DNA of 64,000 bases. Source: JAVKBW01 sp040222995. GTDB taxonomy: Bacteria > Pseudomonadota > Alphaproteobacteria > UBA8366 > Aestuariispiraceae. Below the pieces are notes generated by a model. The model had not been told where the DNA came from. It ran no database searches and saw only the letters and a program-made list of their open reading frames with translations. Below, one piece after another: positions 51,488-60,071 of this stretch; position 1 is the first letter of the stretch, and the number at the start of each line of letters is the position of its first letter. A program made the translations under genes and the position numbers. The stretch is taken from positions 124,001 through 188,000 of the forward strand of contig JAVKBW010000087.1 in NCBI GenBank assembly GCA_040222995.1, given 5' to 3'.

Positions 51488-53041
51488 CTAGTGACGGAAG
51501 TGGCGTTTGCCGGTGAACACCATGGCGATGCCGGCTTCGTTCGCGGCGGCGATCACTTCCTCGTCCTTGATAGAGCCTCCCGGCTGGATCGCGGCGGTCG
51601 CGCCGGCGTCGACGGCAGCAATCAATCCGTCCGCAAACGGGAAAAACGCATCGGAAGCGACAACAGATCCTTCAACGCCCTGTTGTTCGGATGCTTTCTT
51701 TGCCGCGATACGCGATGAATCGAAACGGTTCATCTGTCCGGCGCCGATGCCGACGGTTGCATTGCCGCGGGCATAGACGATGGCGTTCGATTTGACGTGT
51801 TTTGCGATTTTCCAGGCAAACAGCAGGTCGCGCCACTCGTCGTCCGTCGGTTGCTTTTTGGTGACGACAGTACAGTCTTCCCGTTCGGTCTTTTCGGCAT
51901 CCTCGGTCTGGATCAGCAGGCCGCCGGTCATCGACGCGACTCGCAGGTCCTGCGCACTGACTTTCGGCATTTCGGTTGTGGTCAGAACGCGCAGGTTCGG
52001 CTTCTTGGCCAGTATTTCCAGCGCTGCTTCGTCGCATTTGGGTGCGACGACGACTTCCAGAAACAGCCCGATCAGCTTTTCAGCGATCGCGGTATCGAGT
52101 GTCTGGTTCAGGGCGACAACGCCGCCGAAGGCCGAAACCGGGTCACAGTCATGGGCGGCCTGCCAGGCTTCGGCGACCGTCTTGCCGGTCGCAACACCGC
52201 ATGGATTGGCGTGTTTGACGATGACGACGACCGGTTCCTCGAAGTCTGCGGCTACACGCAAGGCGGCGTCGGCATCGTTATAGTTGTTGTAGCTCAGTTC
52301 CTTGCCCTGTAACTGAGTCGCGGTCGCAATGCCGGGCCGGTGCGGTGCGTACCGGTAAACGGCAGCGCGCTGGTGCGGGTTTTCGCCGTAGCGAAGTTCC
52401 TGCTGTTTCCGGCCGGTCACGGTCATCCGTTTTGGCCAGGATTCGCCGCGCTGTCTGGCGATCCAGTCGGTAACCACGGCATCGTAGGACGCCGTCCGCG
52501 CGAACGCCTCGCGGGCCAGGTACTGACGAAAATCGAAGGAAATAGCGCCTTTCAGCTTGTCCATCTCGTCGATGACGTCCTGATATTCGCCGGGGTCGGT
52601 AACGACCGTTACATGTTTGTGATTTTTCGCGGCAGCTCGAATCATCGCCGGCCCGCCGATATCGATGTTTTCGATACAGGTGTCGTAGTCAGCGCGGCTT
52701 TCGATGGTTTTCGCGAACGGATACAGGTTCACCACAACCAGGTCGATTGGCACGATATTGTGCCCGTCCATCGCCGCCTGATGTTTCGGGTCGTCCCGGT
52801 CGGCCAGAATGCCGCCGTGAACGGTCGGGTGCAGGGTTTTTACCCTTCCGTCCATGATTTCCGGAAAACCCGTATGGGTGGAAACATCCATCACAGCCAG
52901 GCCGGCATCCTTGATCGCCTTTGCCGTTCCGCCGGTCGAAATAAGCCGCACCTTGTGCCGCGCCAGCGCCTTCGCGAAAGGGATCAACCCGGTTTTGTCG
53001 GAAACGGACAACAGGGCCCGAGCGATCATTCTGTCTGTCAT
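51488..53041 (-). CDS. purH: Bifunctional AICAR formyltransferase/IMP cyclohydrolase
   Basis: About 517 residues from the ATG at 53041. The N-terminal IMP cyclohydrolase part has ALLSVSDKTGLIPFAKAL, ISTGGTAKAIKDAG and GFPEIMDGRVKTLHPTVHGG; the C-terminal transformylase part has RYGENPHQRAAVYR, IVKHANPCGVA and the terminal VASDAFFPFADG and GGSIKDEEVIAAANE. It performs the final two steps of purine synthesis. In many alphaproteobacteria, purH directly follows a heparinase II/III-like gene; here a five-gene polysaccharide operon lies between them. Confidence 0.97.
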   Translation of the reverse strand: MTDRMIARALLSVSDKTGLIPFAKALARHKVRLISTGGTAKAIKDAGLAVMDVSTHTGFPEIMDGRVKTLHPTVHGGILADRDDPKHQAAMDGHNIVPIDLVVVNLYPFAKTIESRADYDTCIENIDIGGPAMIRAAAKNHKHVTVVTDPGEYQDVIDEMDKLKGAISFDFRQYLAREAFARTASYDAVVTDWIARQRGESWPKRMTVTGRKQQELRYGENPHQRAAVYRYAPHRPGIATATQLQGKELSYNNYNDADAALRVAADFEEPVVVIVKHANPCGVATGKTVAEAWQAAHDCDPVSAFGGVVALNQTLDTAIAEKLIGLFLEVVVAPKCDEAALEILAKKPNLRVLTTTEMPKVSAQDLRVASMTGGLLIQTEDAEKTEREDCTVVTKKQPTDDEWRDLLFAWKIAKHVKSNAIVYARGNATVGIGAGQMNRFDSSRIAAKKASEQQGVEGSVVASDAFFPFADGLIAAVDAGATAAIQPGGSIKDEEVIAAANEAGIAMVFTGKRHFRH

Positions 53042-53090
53042 TCTTTTGTCCCGTTTTTGCTGAAGATCAGGTCTAGAAAGAGATGATCCG

Positions 53091-55019
53091 TTAGGTTTGA
53101 GTGTTTTTTCCGTCCGCAATGATGGATGCGATACCGATATCCGGCTTGTATTCCGGCACAAGTTCGACAATCCGGTCCAGCGCCGCGCTTCTGTTCCGGC
53201 TGCGGGCGCTGTCTTCCAGGTCGTTGAGAGAGGCGACCAACGCTTCCAGTTCGCCCGCCCGCGGCGCCGCCAGCTTCAGACCCGGATAACCCGATGCGAC
53301 AATTGTCTCGTCGGAATGCAGCAATTCCTCAAACAGTTTTTCACCCGGCCGCAGGCCGACGAAGTCTATCCGGATGTCTTCATCCGGCCGCAGGCCGGCC
53401 ATTCTTATCATTTGCCGGGCGAGATCGACAATCCGCACCGGATCGCCCATGTCCAGAACGAATATCTTGCCCTTCGTCTGGGCGTCATCCAAAGCTGCGG
53501 TGGCCGATTGCAGCACCAGTTCCACCGCTTCCTTGACGGTCATGAAATAGCGGGTCATTTCCGGATGGGTTACGGTCAGCGGCCCGCCCTGCGACAACTG
53601 GCGCTGAAACAGCGGCACGACCGACCCGGTGGACCCCAGAACATTACCGAACCTGACAGCCACGAACCGTGTGCCGTTGCCGTTGTTCTTCATGTCCTGC
53701 GCCTGGATATAGGCTTCCGCGAGGCGTTTCGTTGCGCCCATCAGATTGGTCGGGTTGACCGCCTTGTCGGTTGAGATCTGTACCATGCAGCCGACCTGTG
53801 CGGCGCGGCAGGCATCGGCGACGACCCGTGTGCCGACGACATTGGTCAGAATACCTTCCATCGGGTTGGCTTCAACCATCGGCACGTGTTTAAGCGCAGC
53901 GGCGTGGAAAACGATATCGGGTCTGAAGTCGGCGAAGGCGGATTCGATTCTGTCGCGGTCCTTGACGTCGCCCAGGATGGTCTCGCGTTCGATCTCTGGC
54001 CCGATTGCCGCAATTTCACTGTCGATTTCGTACAACAGGAATTCGGATATATCCAGAAGACCGATGGCGGCCGGGTTCTGGGCGACGATCTGCCGGGTCA
54101 GTTCCGATCCGATCGTGCCGCCAGCCCCCGTCACCAGAACGCGGCGACCCTTGATGATTTTGCGGATCGCTTCTCGGTCAAGCGGGACCTGCGGCCGGCC
54201 CAGCAAGTCCTCGACGGCGATCGGTCTTACCTCCGTCGCGCCTTCGCCTGCTTTCAGTTCGCTCAGCCGGGGCAGGCGGGATACCGTCAGGCCGTTCGCA
54301 GACGCGACCTCCATAACCGTTCCGACAAGCGCGCCATCCAGCCTGTCCTTGGTGATGATCAGTTTTTCCGGCGGCGCGGTCAGAGCATCGCCATTGATCA
54401 ACTCCTGCAACCGGTCGAGCCCGCCGATGACGGCTACGCCGTGAATATCGCGCCCGACCCTGCTGCCTTTCTCGTCGACGATACCGACAACGGTGTACAT
54501 CGCATCCCGGTCCCGCTTCAGCTCGCGTAAAAACAGCTCCGCCTCATCGCCGGCGCCGATCAGCAGGACGGGAATGCGCCGGTGCCGAACGGCGGCGGCA
54601 ATCCGGTCGAACCTGCGATCTTTCAGGATGCGGTACAGAAAACGGGGGCCGCCGAGCATCGATAACAGCAGGAACCAGTGGATCAGCGGGACAGACCGTG
54701 GAAACAGGTCCAGCCGCGTCATCAGAAACAGTAGTGGCAAAAAGGCCAGAACGGTTATCGTAACCGCCTTGGTGATCGCCAGCAGATCGTCAATCGACGC
54801 ATACCGCCAGATCCCCCTGTACATCCGGCTCCAGCGGAAAGTGATCGCCGCGATTAATGTGAAAACAATGGTGCCTTCAAGCAGATAGTCGCGCGTATAG
54901 AAGGAAAAATCCTGACCTGTCCGGATATACAGCGCGGCAGGGAAGGACGCCGCCGCCATGATCAGGTCATGCAGATAGGTAATTCTCGCTCTGCTCAAGG
55001 ATAGATAATGCGCAGCCAT
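53091..55019 (-). CDS. wbpM: UDP-N-acetylglucosamine 4,6-dehydratase, WbpM/PglF-type membrane protein
   Basis: 642 residues. Four membrane helices at the N-terminus (to about 130) are followed by a degenerate Rossmann domain (VLLIGAGDEAELFLRELKRD) and a C-terminal dehydratase domain from about 285 with VLVTGAGGTIGSELTRQI, AAALKHVPMVE and ISTDKAVNPTNLMGATKR. The Met-x3-Lys in place of the SDR Tyr-x3-Lys is the mark of the WbpM/FlaA1 group. The enzyme makes UDP-4-keto-6-deoxy-GlcNAc, the precursor of QuiNAc, FucNAc, bacillosamine and related sugars. It ends the leftward operon whose WbpV-like and WbpL-like members match P. aeruginosa O6 O-antigen genes. Confidence 0.9.
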   Translation of the reverse strand: MAAHYLSLSRARITYLHDLIMAAASFPAALYIRTGQDFSFYTRDYLLEGTIVFTLIAAITFRWSRMYRGIWRYASIDDLLAITKAVTITVLAFLPLLFLMTRLDLFPRSVPLIHWFLLLSMLGGPRFLYRILKDRRFDRIAAAVRHRRIPVLLIGAGDEAELFLRELKRDRDAMYTVVGIVDEKGSRVGRDIHGVAVIGGLDRLQELINGDALTAPPEKLIITKDRLDGALVGTVMEVASANGLTVSRLPRLSELKAGEGATEVRPIAVEDLLGRPQVPLDREAIRKIIKGRRVLVTGAGGTIGSELTRQIVAQNPAAIGLLDISEFLLYEIDSEIAAIGPEIERETILGDVKDRDRIESAFADFRPDIVFHAAALKHVPMVEANPMEGILTNVVGTRVVADACRAAQVGCMVQISTDKAVNPTNLMGATKRLAEAYIQAQDMKNNGNGTRFVAVRFGNVLGSTGSVVPLFQRQLSQGGPLTVTHPEMTRYFMTVKEAVELVLQSATAALDDAQTKGKIFVLDMGDPVRIVDLARQMIRMAGLRPDEDIRIDFVGLRPGEKLFEELLHSDETIVASGYPGLKLAAPRAGELEALVASLNDLEDSARSRNRSAALDRIVELVPEYKPDIGIASIIADGKNTQT

Positions 55020-55072
55020 GATAGGCTGTTCTTACTGATGCCGTGGGAGACAGGCAAGCCACCCGTCAGCCG

Positions 55073-55960
55073 CTATCGGGTTCGGAACCATTGTGCCGTA
55101 TCCGCCAATTCCTGCGCCATCGTCCGTTGCGGCGTCCAGCCGGGCATTACGCCATCGACCACGAAACTTTCCGTCAGCCGGTCGATCACCGCGGATCGAC
55201 CGCTGAGCCGTCCGATTGCCTTCAGCAGCGGGACGGGTACCGGCAGCATAATCTGTTTTCGGCCAAGGGCACGCGCAATCAGCCGTATCAGTTCCGGCGT
55301 TGACGGGGTTTCACCGTCCGACGGCAGGTAAACGCCGCCGGGACAATCGATGGCTTCAATCAGAACATCGCACAAATTGCCAAGGCCGATCAGGCTGCGC
55401 CGGTTGTGTATCGCCGAAAACGGCAGAGGCAAGCCCTTGTCGACGAGCTTCAATAACTCGATGAAGTTCCCTTTTACGCCCGGGCCATAGACCAGAGGCG
55501 GCCGGATGATGACGGATTGCAAGGCGTCGCGGCGCCTGATTGCGGCTTCCGCATCCAGTTTGCTCCGGCTGTAGGGGTCACCGGGCTGCGGCGTGTCGTG
55601 CGCGGAAAAAGGGCCGCCCGCTTCGCCCATGACCTTCGATGTGCTGACAAAGACGATCCGGCGAACACCTGCGGCTTCGGCCTGCTCGGCCAGCGCTTCC
55701 GTCGCATCGCGGTTAATCCGGTTGTAGACGGTCGCGGCTTCCGATTCGGTTTCGTTCATGACATGCGCCCGACCGGCCAGATGGATAACCGTATCGACAC
55801 CGTCCAGTCCCGACCGCCAGTCCGTATCGCCGGACAGGTCGCCGGTCCTGTCGCGGCCGAACGGTCGAACGGCAAATCCCCTGTCCGACAGCCATTGCAC
55901 CAGTCGACGGCCGATGAAACCTGTCGGCCCGGTGACAAGAATGGTTCGCTTAGTCGGCAT
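55073..55960 (-). CDS. NAD-dependent epimerase/dehydratase-family nucleotide-sugar reductase, WbpV-like
   Basis: About 295 residues. The dinucleotide motif is ILVTGPTGFIGRRLVQWLSD, the catalytic YxxxK is in DPYSRSKLDAE, and the sugar-binding ELLKLVDKGLPLPF and RSLIGLGNLCDVLIEAI are typical of extended SDRs. The neighbours suggest reduction of the 4-keto intermediate of WbpM to UDP-QuiNAc (WbpV function) or an epimerisation. The ATG at 55960 overlaps the end of the glycosyl-phosphate transferase gene by 11 bases; a GTT-ACA-ATG or ATG at 55969 start is equally possible. Fold is secure, exact product inferred. Confidence 0.85.
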   Translation of the reverse strand: MPTKRTILVTGPTGFIGRRLVQWLSDRGFAVRPFGRDRTGDLSGDTDWRSGLDGVDTVIHLAGRAHVMNETESEAATVYNRINRDATEALAEQAEAAGVRRIVFVSTSKVMGEAGGPFSAHDTPQPGDPYSRSKLDAEAAIRRRDALQSVIIRPPLVYGPGVKGNFIELLKLVDKGLPLPFSAIHNRRSLIGLGNLCDVLIEAIDCPGGVYLPSDGETPSTPELIRLIARALGRKQIMLPVPVPLLKAIGRLSGRSAVIDRLTESFVVDGVMPGWTPQRTMAQELADTAQWFRTR

Positions 55961-56948
55961 TGTAACCATCCGGTCTCGGAAGCCACAGGCAGAAACCGGC
56001 AACAAGGCAGACGGCGAGTAGAAGCGCCGGTATCGGGAAAAACAGCGACGCAGCCGCCAGAGCGATCAACACCACGCCGGTCAGCAGAATGGCGATGCTG
56101 ACCGTCGCGTGAGACCGGCCGGCGAGAACGGCGCGCTGATAGAAATGCTGCCGGTGGGCCTGCCAGACACGCTCGCCCCGAAGCGCCCGCCGGGTCAGGG
56201 TGACGGTTGCATCTGCCAGATAATAGGCGGGCAGGATCAGCGCCGCCGCCAGATACCCGTCGGCGGCCAGCAGGATCAGATAGCCGCCCAGCAGATAGCC
56301 CAGAAACACACTGCCGACATCGCCCATGAAAATCTTTCCGGCGCCCCAGTTCCACCATCCGAATCCGGTTCCGGCGGCCAGAAGAATCGCAATCGCCAGA
56401 TCGTCTGTTCCGACTGTTCCCAATACAGCATGCAGAACGATTATTCCGGCGCCGATTACAGCCGTTTCGACAATCGAAATGCCGTTAATGCCGTCCATGA
56501 AATTGAAGAAGTTCAGAAACCCGAGCCATCCGAGACCGAGCAGCAGACGGTCCAGCCAGATCGGCGGATCGAACGGCAGAACCGGCCCGTCGAGGCCAAG
56601 AAGGGGAATCGTCAGGGCCACAATGACGGCATGGGCGGCGAACCGCAGGGCGGGCGGCAGGGATTTAAGATCGTCAACCCAGGACAAACCGGCCAGCACG
56701 ACGGAACCGGCAAGCAGCATCAGCATGCTGTTGTCGATCCGGATCGATAGCAGCAGGCACAGGCCTGTACCGGCAAGAACGCCGGCGACAATCGCCAGGC
56801 CGCCGCCGCGCGGTGTGGCCACGGCGTGACTGGACCGTTCGCCCGGAATATCCATGACCTTACGGTGGCGCAAATAGGCCGAAAGCCATCCCGTAGAGGC
56901 CAGGGAAAGCGCAAAAACACCAATGAGCAGGGCTGAAACGAGCATCAT
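55950..56948 (-). CDS. Polyprenyl-phosphate HexNAc-1-phosphate transferase, WbpL/WecA family
   Basis: 332 residues, about ten or eleven membrane helices. The MraY/WecA family metal and substrate motifs are SWVDDLKSLP, FFNFMDGINGI, GAGKIFMGDVGS and the loop AHRQHFYQR. The enzyme transfers a HexNAc-1-phosphate onto undecaprenyl phosphate at the cytoplasmic face, starting assembly of an O-antigen, capsule or exopolysaccharide. Next to WbpV-like and WbpM-like enzymes, QuiNAc or FucNAc is the likely first sugar. It follows the NusG-like gene. Confidence 0.9.
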   Translation of the reverse strand: MMLVSALLIGVFALSLASTGWLSAYLRHRKVMDIPGERSSHAVATPRGGGLAIVAGVLAGTGLCLLLSIRIDNSMLMLLAGSVVLAGLSWVDDLKSLPPALRFAAHAVIVALTIPLLGLDGPVLPFDPPIWLDRLLLGLGWLGFLNFFNFMDGINGISIVETAVIGAGIIVLHAVLGTVGTDDLAIAILLAAGTGFGWWNWGAGKIFMGDVGSVFLGYLLGGYLILLAADGYLAAALILPAYYLADATVTLTRRALRGERVWQAHRQHFYQRAVLAGRSHATVSIAILLTGVVLIALAAASLFFPIPALLLAVCLVAGFCLWLPRPDGYNAD

Positions 56949-56990
56949 CCGGTGGCTTATAACGGGGTTACAGGTTGGGGTCCATCACCG

Positions 56991-57494
56991 TCAGGCGGCG
57001 GCGATTACGTTCGTCCGGCTGACTTTGACCGAGGTTTGCCGGCCCAGCAGGTTCAGCAGCACAATAACGCGGTCCTTGTCGGAAGCGCACTGGAAGATGC
57101 CGGTCCGGTCGGTGAACGCTCCGTCGGCGATCTTGACCGCATCGCCCGGCGTCAGTGTCTGCAACTGCGAAAGGTCGATAACGCCGTCGTCTGTCTCGCG
57201 CGCCTTTATCTCGTCGATAACACTATCCTGCAACGGCGCCGGCCTGCCGCCGAACGAGACGATATAGGCAACACCGAAAGTGTTGCTGATCTTGCGCCAC
57301 GGCTGTTCGTCCAGATCGATCCGGACAAATATGTAACGGGGAAACAGCGGTGTTTTGATCGAGACGCCGCGCCGTCCGCGCCGACGTGTTTTGGTCCGCA
57401 AGGGCAGATAGGCTTCGAAACCCTGCCGCAGCAGATTGCCTTCGGCCAGCCGTTCCCCGCCGGGTTTGGTATGAATGGCGAACCAGCGTTTCAT
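56991..57494 (-). CDS. NusG/RfaH-family transcription elongation (antitermination) protein
   Basis: 167 residues. The NusG N-terminal domain starts KRWFAIHTKPGGERLAEGNL, with FPRYIFVRIDLDEQPWRKIS, and a C-terminal KOW-like domain covers about 110-167 (LTPGDAVKIADGAFTDRTGI). It is too short and divergent for housekeeping NusG and resembles RfaH/UpxY proteins that help RNA polymerase through long surface-polysaccharide operons. Its ATG overlaps the upstream wHTH gene stop by four bases. Located as the second gene of the operon, it probably acts on this and perhaps other glycan operons. Confidence 0.88.
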   Translation of the reverse strand: MKRWFAIHTKPGGERLAEGNLLRQGFEAYLPLRTKTRRRGRRGVSIKTPLFPRYIFVRIDLDEQPWRKISNTFGVAYIVSFGGRPAPLQDSVIDEIKARETDDGVIDLSQLQTLTPGDAVKIADGAFTDRTGIFQCASDKDRVIVLLNLLGRQTSVKVSRTNVIAAA

Positions 57495-58156
57495 CGGCTG
57501 GCGACTTTGTCAGAGCGCGACGCGGCGCGCGGTTCCGCGATGCCGAGCAGGGGCGGGTAGAGAATGCGCGCATCCCCGGCCATCGCCAACAGGGCTTCAT
57601 AGCTTTGCTGGGGCCGCAGCAGGTCGCACATAATGACGGCATCGATCGATTCGAGGCGGTCCAGGGAATCGACAATCGGAAGGCCGCAGAACCGTTCGAT
57701 CCTGACGCTGGAATCGATAACGGCTTCAAGCGGGGTTTCGCTCTCCAGTGCACACAGGGCCATAATTTCAGCCAGGTCGCTGACCCGATAAAGCGCGATT
57801 TTTTTTGCCCCTTCCGCACGGGCGTTATCCAGCAGGTCAGAGCACTGAATTCGCGCTCGCCGGTAAAACGTAAAGGAATGGGTCAGATAGTCGGCCGTCA
57901 GCCGTGATTTTTCGGCAAAGCCTTTTGGCGTCAGATAGTAACTGTACCGATTGGCCGGCGCCTGCTTGATCTTTACCAGGCCTTTACGGACGCACCGTTT
58001 CAGGTAGGAATTCGCCAGACCCAGGGCAATGCCGAGATCGCTTGCGACGGAACGTTGCGTCAGTTCGCTGTTGTCCTGAACAGCATTCAGGATACCAAGG
58101 GTGATCGGCCCATCCTGGTCTGAATCCTGCTGCATGGTCTTGCTGTTCGCAGACAT
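57491..58156 (-). CDS. Winged-helix protein with Rossmann-like C-terminal domain, operon-leading regulator
   Basis: About 221 residues; ATG at 58156 after GAGTGAAAG (a GTG at 58165 is also in frame). The first 90 residues are a MarR/ArsR-like winged helix (ELTQRSVASDLGIALGLANS, then CVRKGLVKIKQAPANRYSYY). The C-terminal part (about 105-210) reads KKIALYRVSDLAEIMALCAL, AVIDSSVRIERFCGLPIVDS and DAVIMCDL, a beta-alpha pattern like the degenerate Rossmann domain of PglD and WbpM, but lacking the glycine-rich turn. It is the first gene of the polysaccharide operon, and two palindromes upstream could be its own operators. It may sense a nucleotide sugar; this is inference. Confidence 0.72.
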   Translation of the reverse strand: MSANSKTMQQDSDQDGPITLGILNAVQDNSELTQRSVASDLGIALGLANSYLKRCVRKGLVKIKQAPANRYSYYLTPKGFAEKSRLTADYLTHSFTFYRRARIQCSDLLDNARAEGAKKIALYRVSDLAEIMALCALESETPLEAVIDSSVRIERFCGLPIVDSLDRLESIDAVIMCDLLRPQQSYEALLAMAGDARILYPPLLGIAEPRAASRSDKVASR

Positions 58157-58237
58157 CGCTTTCACTCAACAACTAATCAGGTACGTCGTGCGCGTCGGTC
58201 GATTGGTGGCGAAAAACAAGCCGATCGCAGGAATTGC

Positions 58238-58252
58238 GTTCATACGGTGAAC
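58238..58252. promoter_or_regulatory. Palindromic operator candidate GTTCA-N5-TGAAC, copy 1
   Basis: GTTCATACGGTGAAC is an inverted repeat with five-base arms. It lies 81 bases upstream of the wHTH gene start at 58156 in the 228-base gap. A second copy of identical layout is 22 bp away. The pair suggests a regulator binding two sites on the same face of the helix. Confidence 0.6.
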
Positions 58253-58259
58253 ATACAGC

Positions 58260-58274
58260 GTTCACGCCATGAAC
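58260..58274. promoter_or_regulatory. Palindromic operator candidate GTTCA-N5-TGAAC, copy 2
   Basis: GTTCACGCCATGAAC repeats the arm sequence and spacing of the first palindrome with a different five-base centre. The centre-to-centre distance of 22 bp is about two helical turns. It is 110 bases from the end of the heparinase-like gene. Confidence 0.6.
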
Positions 58275-58384
58275 GTCAACAGTTTCGCCACAGGATTTCA
58301 CCCGGTCCGATGGTATAAGTTCTGTTGTGCTATCTGAATCGCCGCGATGGGTGAAGGAAAATCGGTCGAGTTGCCGAATTGCCG

Positions 58385-60067
58385 TTACGGCTTCGCTTCC
58401 CGTCGCAAGGCCCACTTTATGGCAACGGGTTCGCCGCTTGTTTCGCCGCTCAGGATTATCTGCTGACTGCGGCGCGGTTCGGCTCTTTTTCCTAGATAGA
58501 TCGTATCTTCAAGGGCGATGTTCCCGCCTGTGGACCGGAATCGCCAGCCCGACCCGCTTGTCAGTTGCAAAAGCGCGGCGCTGTGGTTGGCGAGCAGCGA
58601 CGACCGGACACCCGGATGCAGATGAAACCGGATGGCGAAGGGGCGGGGGGTCACGGCCTGGCCTACGCTGACCGGTTCGACGATGTCCTCTCCCCTGATA
58701 TCTTCGCCGTTGGAGGATACAAACAGACGGCGCCGGTGAATGTAGCCGAGCGGGCTGGCGTATCCGCTGTGGCTTGCTTCGATCCAGACCTGATCGTCCT
58801 GCTCGTTGCGGTCGACGGTCACGACGGCGCGCCTGTCGCCAACCCCGTCCTTTGTAAGCACGCTGGAATTCGTATCGGCAATACTCAGGGTCGAATGCGC
58901 CGCGGTTGCCCTTTGGGCGTCGCGCCACAGGGCGTCGTCACTGATGGCTGCGCCGCAGTTCACGATCATCCGTTCCCGTCCTACGGCGAGTTCGAACGAC
59001 AGCGCACCGGCATGGGCGTGATGGTCGAACCCTTTCGCCGGGGGCGCACCGGTATCCATGATGATAACCGTCCGTCCGGCTTCGATCCTTTCGAACCCGG
59101 TATAGGGCGCGCGGCGGATCGGCTTGGGATTAACGCCCGTTTCCGCCAGCAGGATGCTAATTTCGCCCGGATTTCCTTCAGTGCTGTCGTTGAACAGACA
59201 CAGACCGCCATCGGGAAACTGAAAGGCTTTGGCCATCGGCGCCATACGGTCGATGGTCTGTTGAATACCCGGCGGGCATTCGACTTTTGCCGCAAGATAC
59301 GCCTTCCGGCAATCGACGACATGCCGCAGCACGCTGATCAGCACGCTGGGGCACCGTTCCAGATGGCCGCCATCGGGTAAAACCTGCCGCTTAAGCTCCC
59401 GTTGCATCTGATCGCCCCACCTCGGCAGCGACCGTCGGAACAGCGGCAACGCGAGGCCGGCGAACAACAGCCCCTTCAAGGCGACAATACGGGCTGCGCC
59501 GTCGGAATCGTGAAGGGCGATGCGGTCGAGATGCCTGACCTGCCGGGCGAGACTGCGGCGTACCCGCCTGCGCGTCATTTCATCCGCGCCCTGCAGAATG
59601 GCGGGATACTGCATAAGCCAGTTCGTCACCCGCGTACCCAGCGTGGCGGCGTTCCAGCCATGCGACGACCATTTTCCGTTATGTTCGATCCAGTCCAGAA
59701 TAAGCCCGACACCCCGCCGCCGGGCGGCATCGCTTTCAGATGCTTTCAGGTCCGACAGCCATGAAAAACCGTTCAGCGCGGTCAGCCACGCCTCGCCGGC
59801 ATCGGCGGCATCCCAGGGATTCGACGACCGGCGGATCACCTGTCCCGCGAAAGGAAAGATACCGTCGCGGATTGCGGCGCCGCGGTCCGGGTCGCCCTCC
59901 CAAAGCGAGGGAAACTGAACAACCGGAGAACCGGGGTCCTTGTCGCCGAGTGTCAATGTATAACCGGGCAGGGCGCAAAATGCCCGTGTCAGATAAAAAC
60001 GAAGCCGGGAATAGAGACCGGTTGCCGAAGGCGACGGTGGCGATCCCGCGGATACGGGTTTTGTCAT
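58385..60067 (-). CDS. Heparinase II/III-like family protein
   Basis: 560 residues. An N-terminal alpha-helical part has FSWLSDLKASESDAARRRGV, GWNAATLGTRVTNWL and LPDGGHLERCPSVL; the C-terminal beta-rich heparinase II/III domain begins about residue 335 with KGFDHHAHAGALSFELAVG and continues to about 550. Heparinase-like polysaccharide lyases cleave uronic acid-containing glycans, but in alphaproteobacteria this family member is usually a neighbour of rpe, rsmB and purH and its function is unproven. No signal peptide is clear. It begins four bases after rpe stops. Confidence 0.85.
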   Translation of the reverse strand: MTKPVSAGSPPSPSATGLYSRLRFYLTRAFCALPGYTLTLGDKDPGSPVVQFPSLWEGDPDRGAAIRDGIFPFAGQVIRRSSNPWDAADAGEAWLTALNGFSWLSDLKASESDAARRRGVGLILDWIEHNGKWSSHGWNAATLGTRVTNWLMQYPAILQGADEMTRRRVRRSLARQVRHLDRIALHDSDGAARIVALKGLLFAGLALPLFRRSLPRWGDQMQRELKRQVLPDGGHLERCPSVLISVLRHVVDCRKAYLAAKVECPPGIQQTIDRMAPMAKAFQFPDGGLCLFNDSTEGNPGEISILLAETGVNPKPIRRAPYTGFERIEAGRTVIIMDTGAPPAKGFDHHAHAGALSFELAVGRERMIVNCGAAISDDALWRDAQRATAAHSTLSIADTNSSVLTKDGVGDRRAVVTVDRNEQDDQVWIEASHSGYASPLGYIHRRRLFVSSNGEDIRGEDIVEPVSVGQAVTPRPFAIRFHLHPGVRSSLLANHSAALLQLTSGSGWRFRSTGGNIALEDTIYLGKRAEPRRSQQIILSGETSGEPVAIKWALRREAKP

Positions 60068-60071
60068 GGTC

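Noticed and set aside
58238..58274. LexA (SOS) box in the glycan operon promoter
   Set aside because: The alphaproteobacterial LexA site is a direct repeat GTTC-N7-GTTC. Here the GTTC elements are 22 bp apart and paired with TGAAC, giving palindromes and not the direct repeat.
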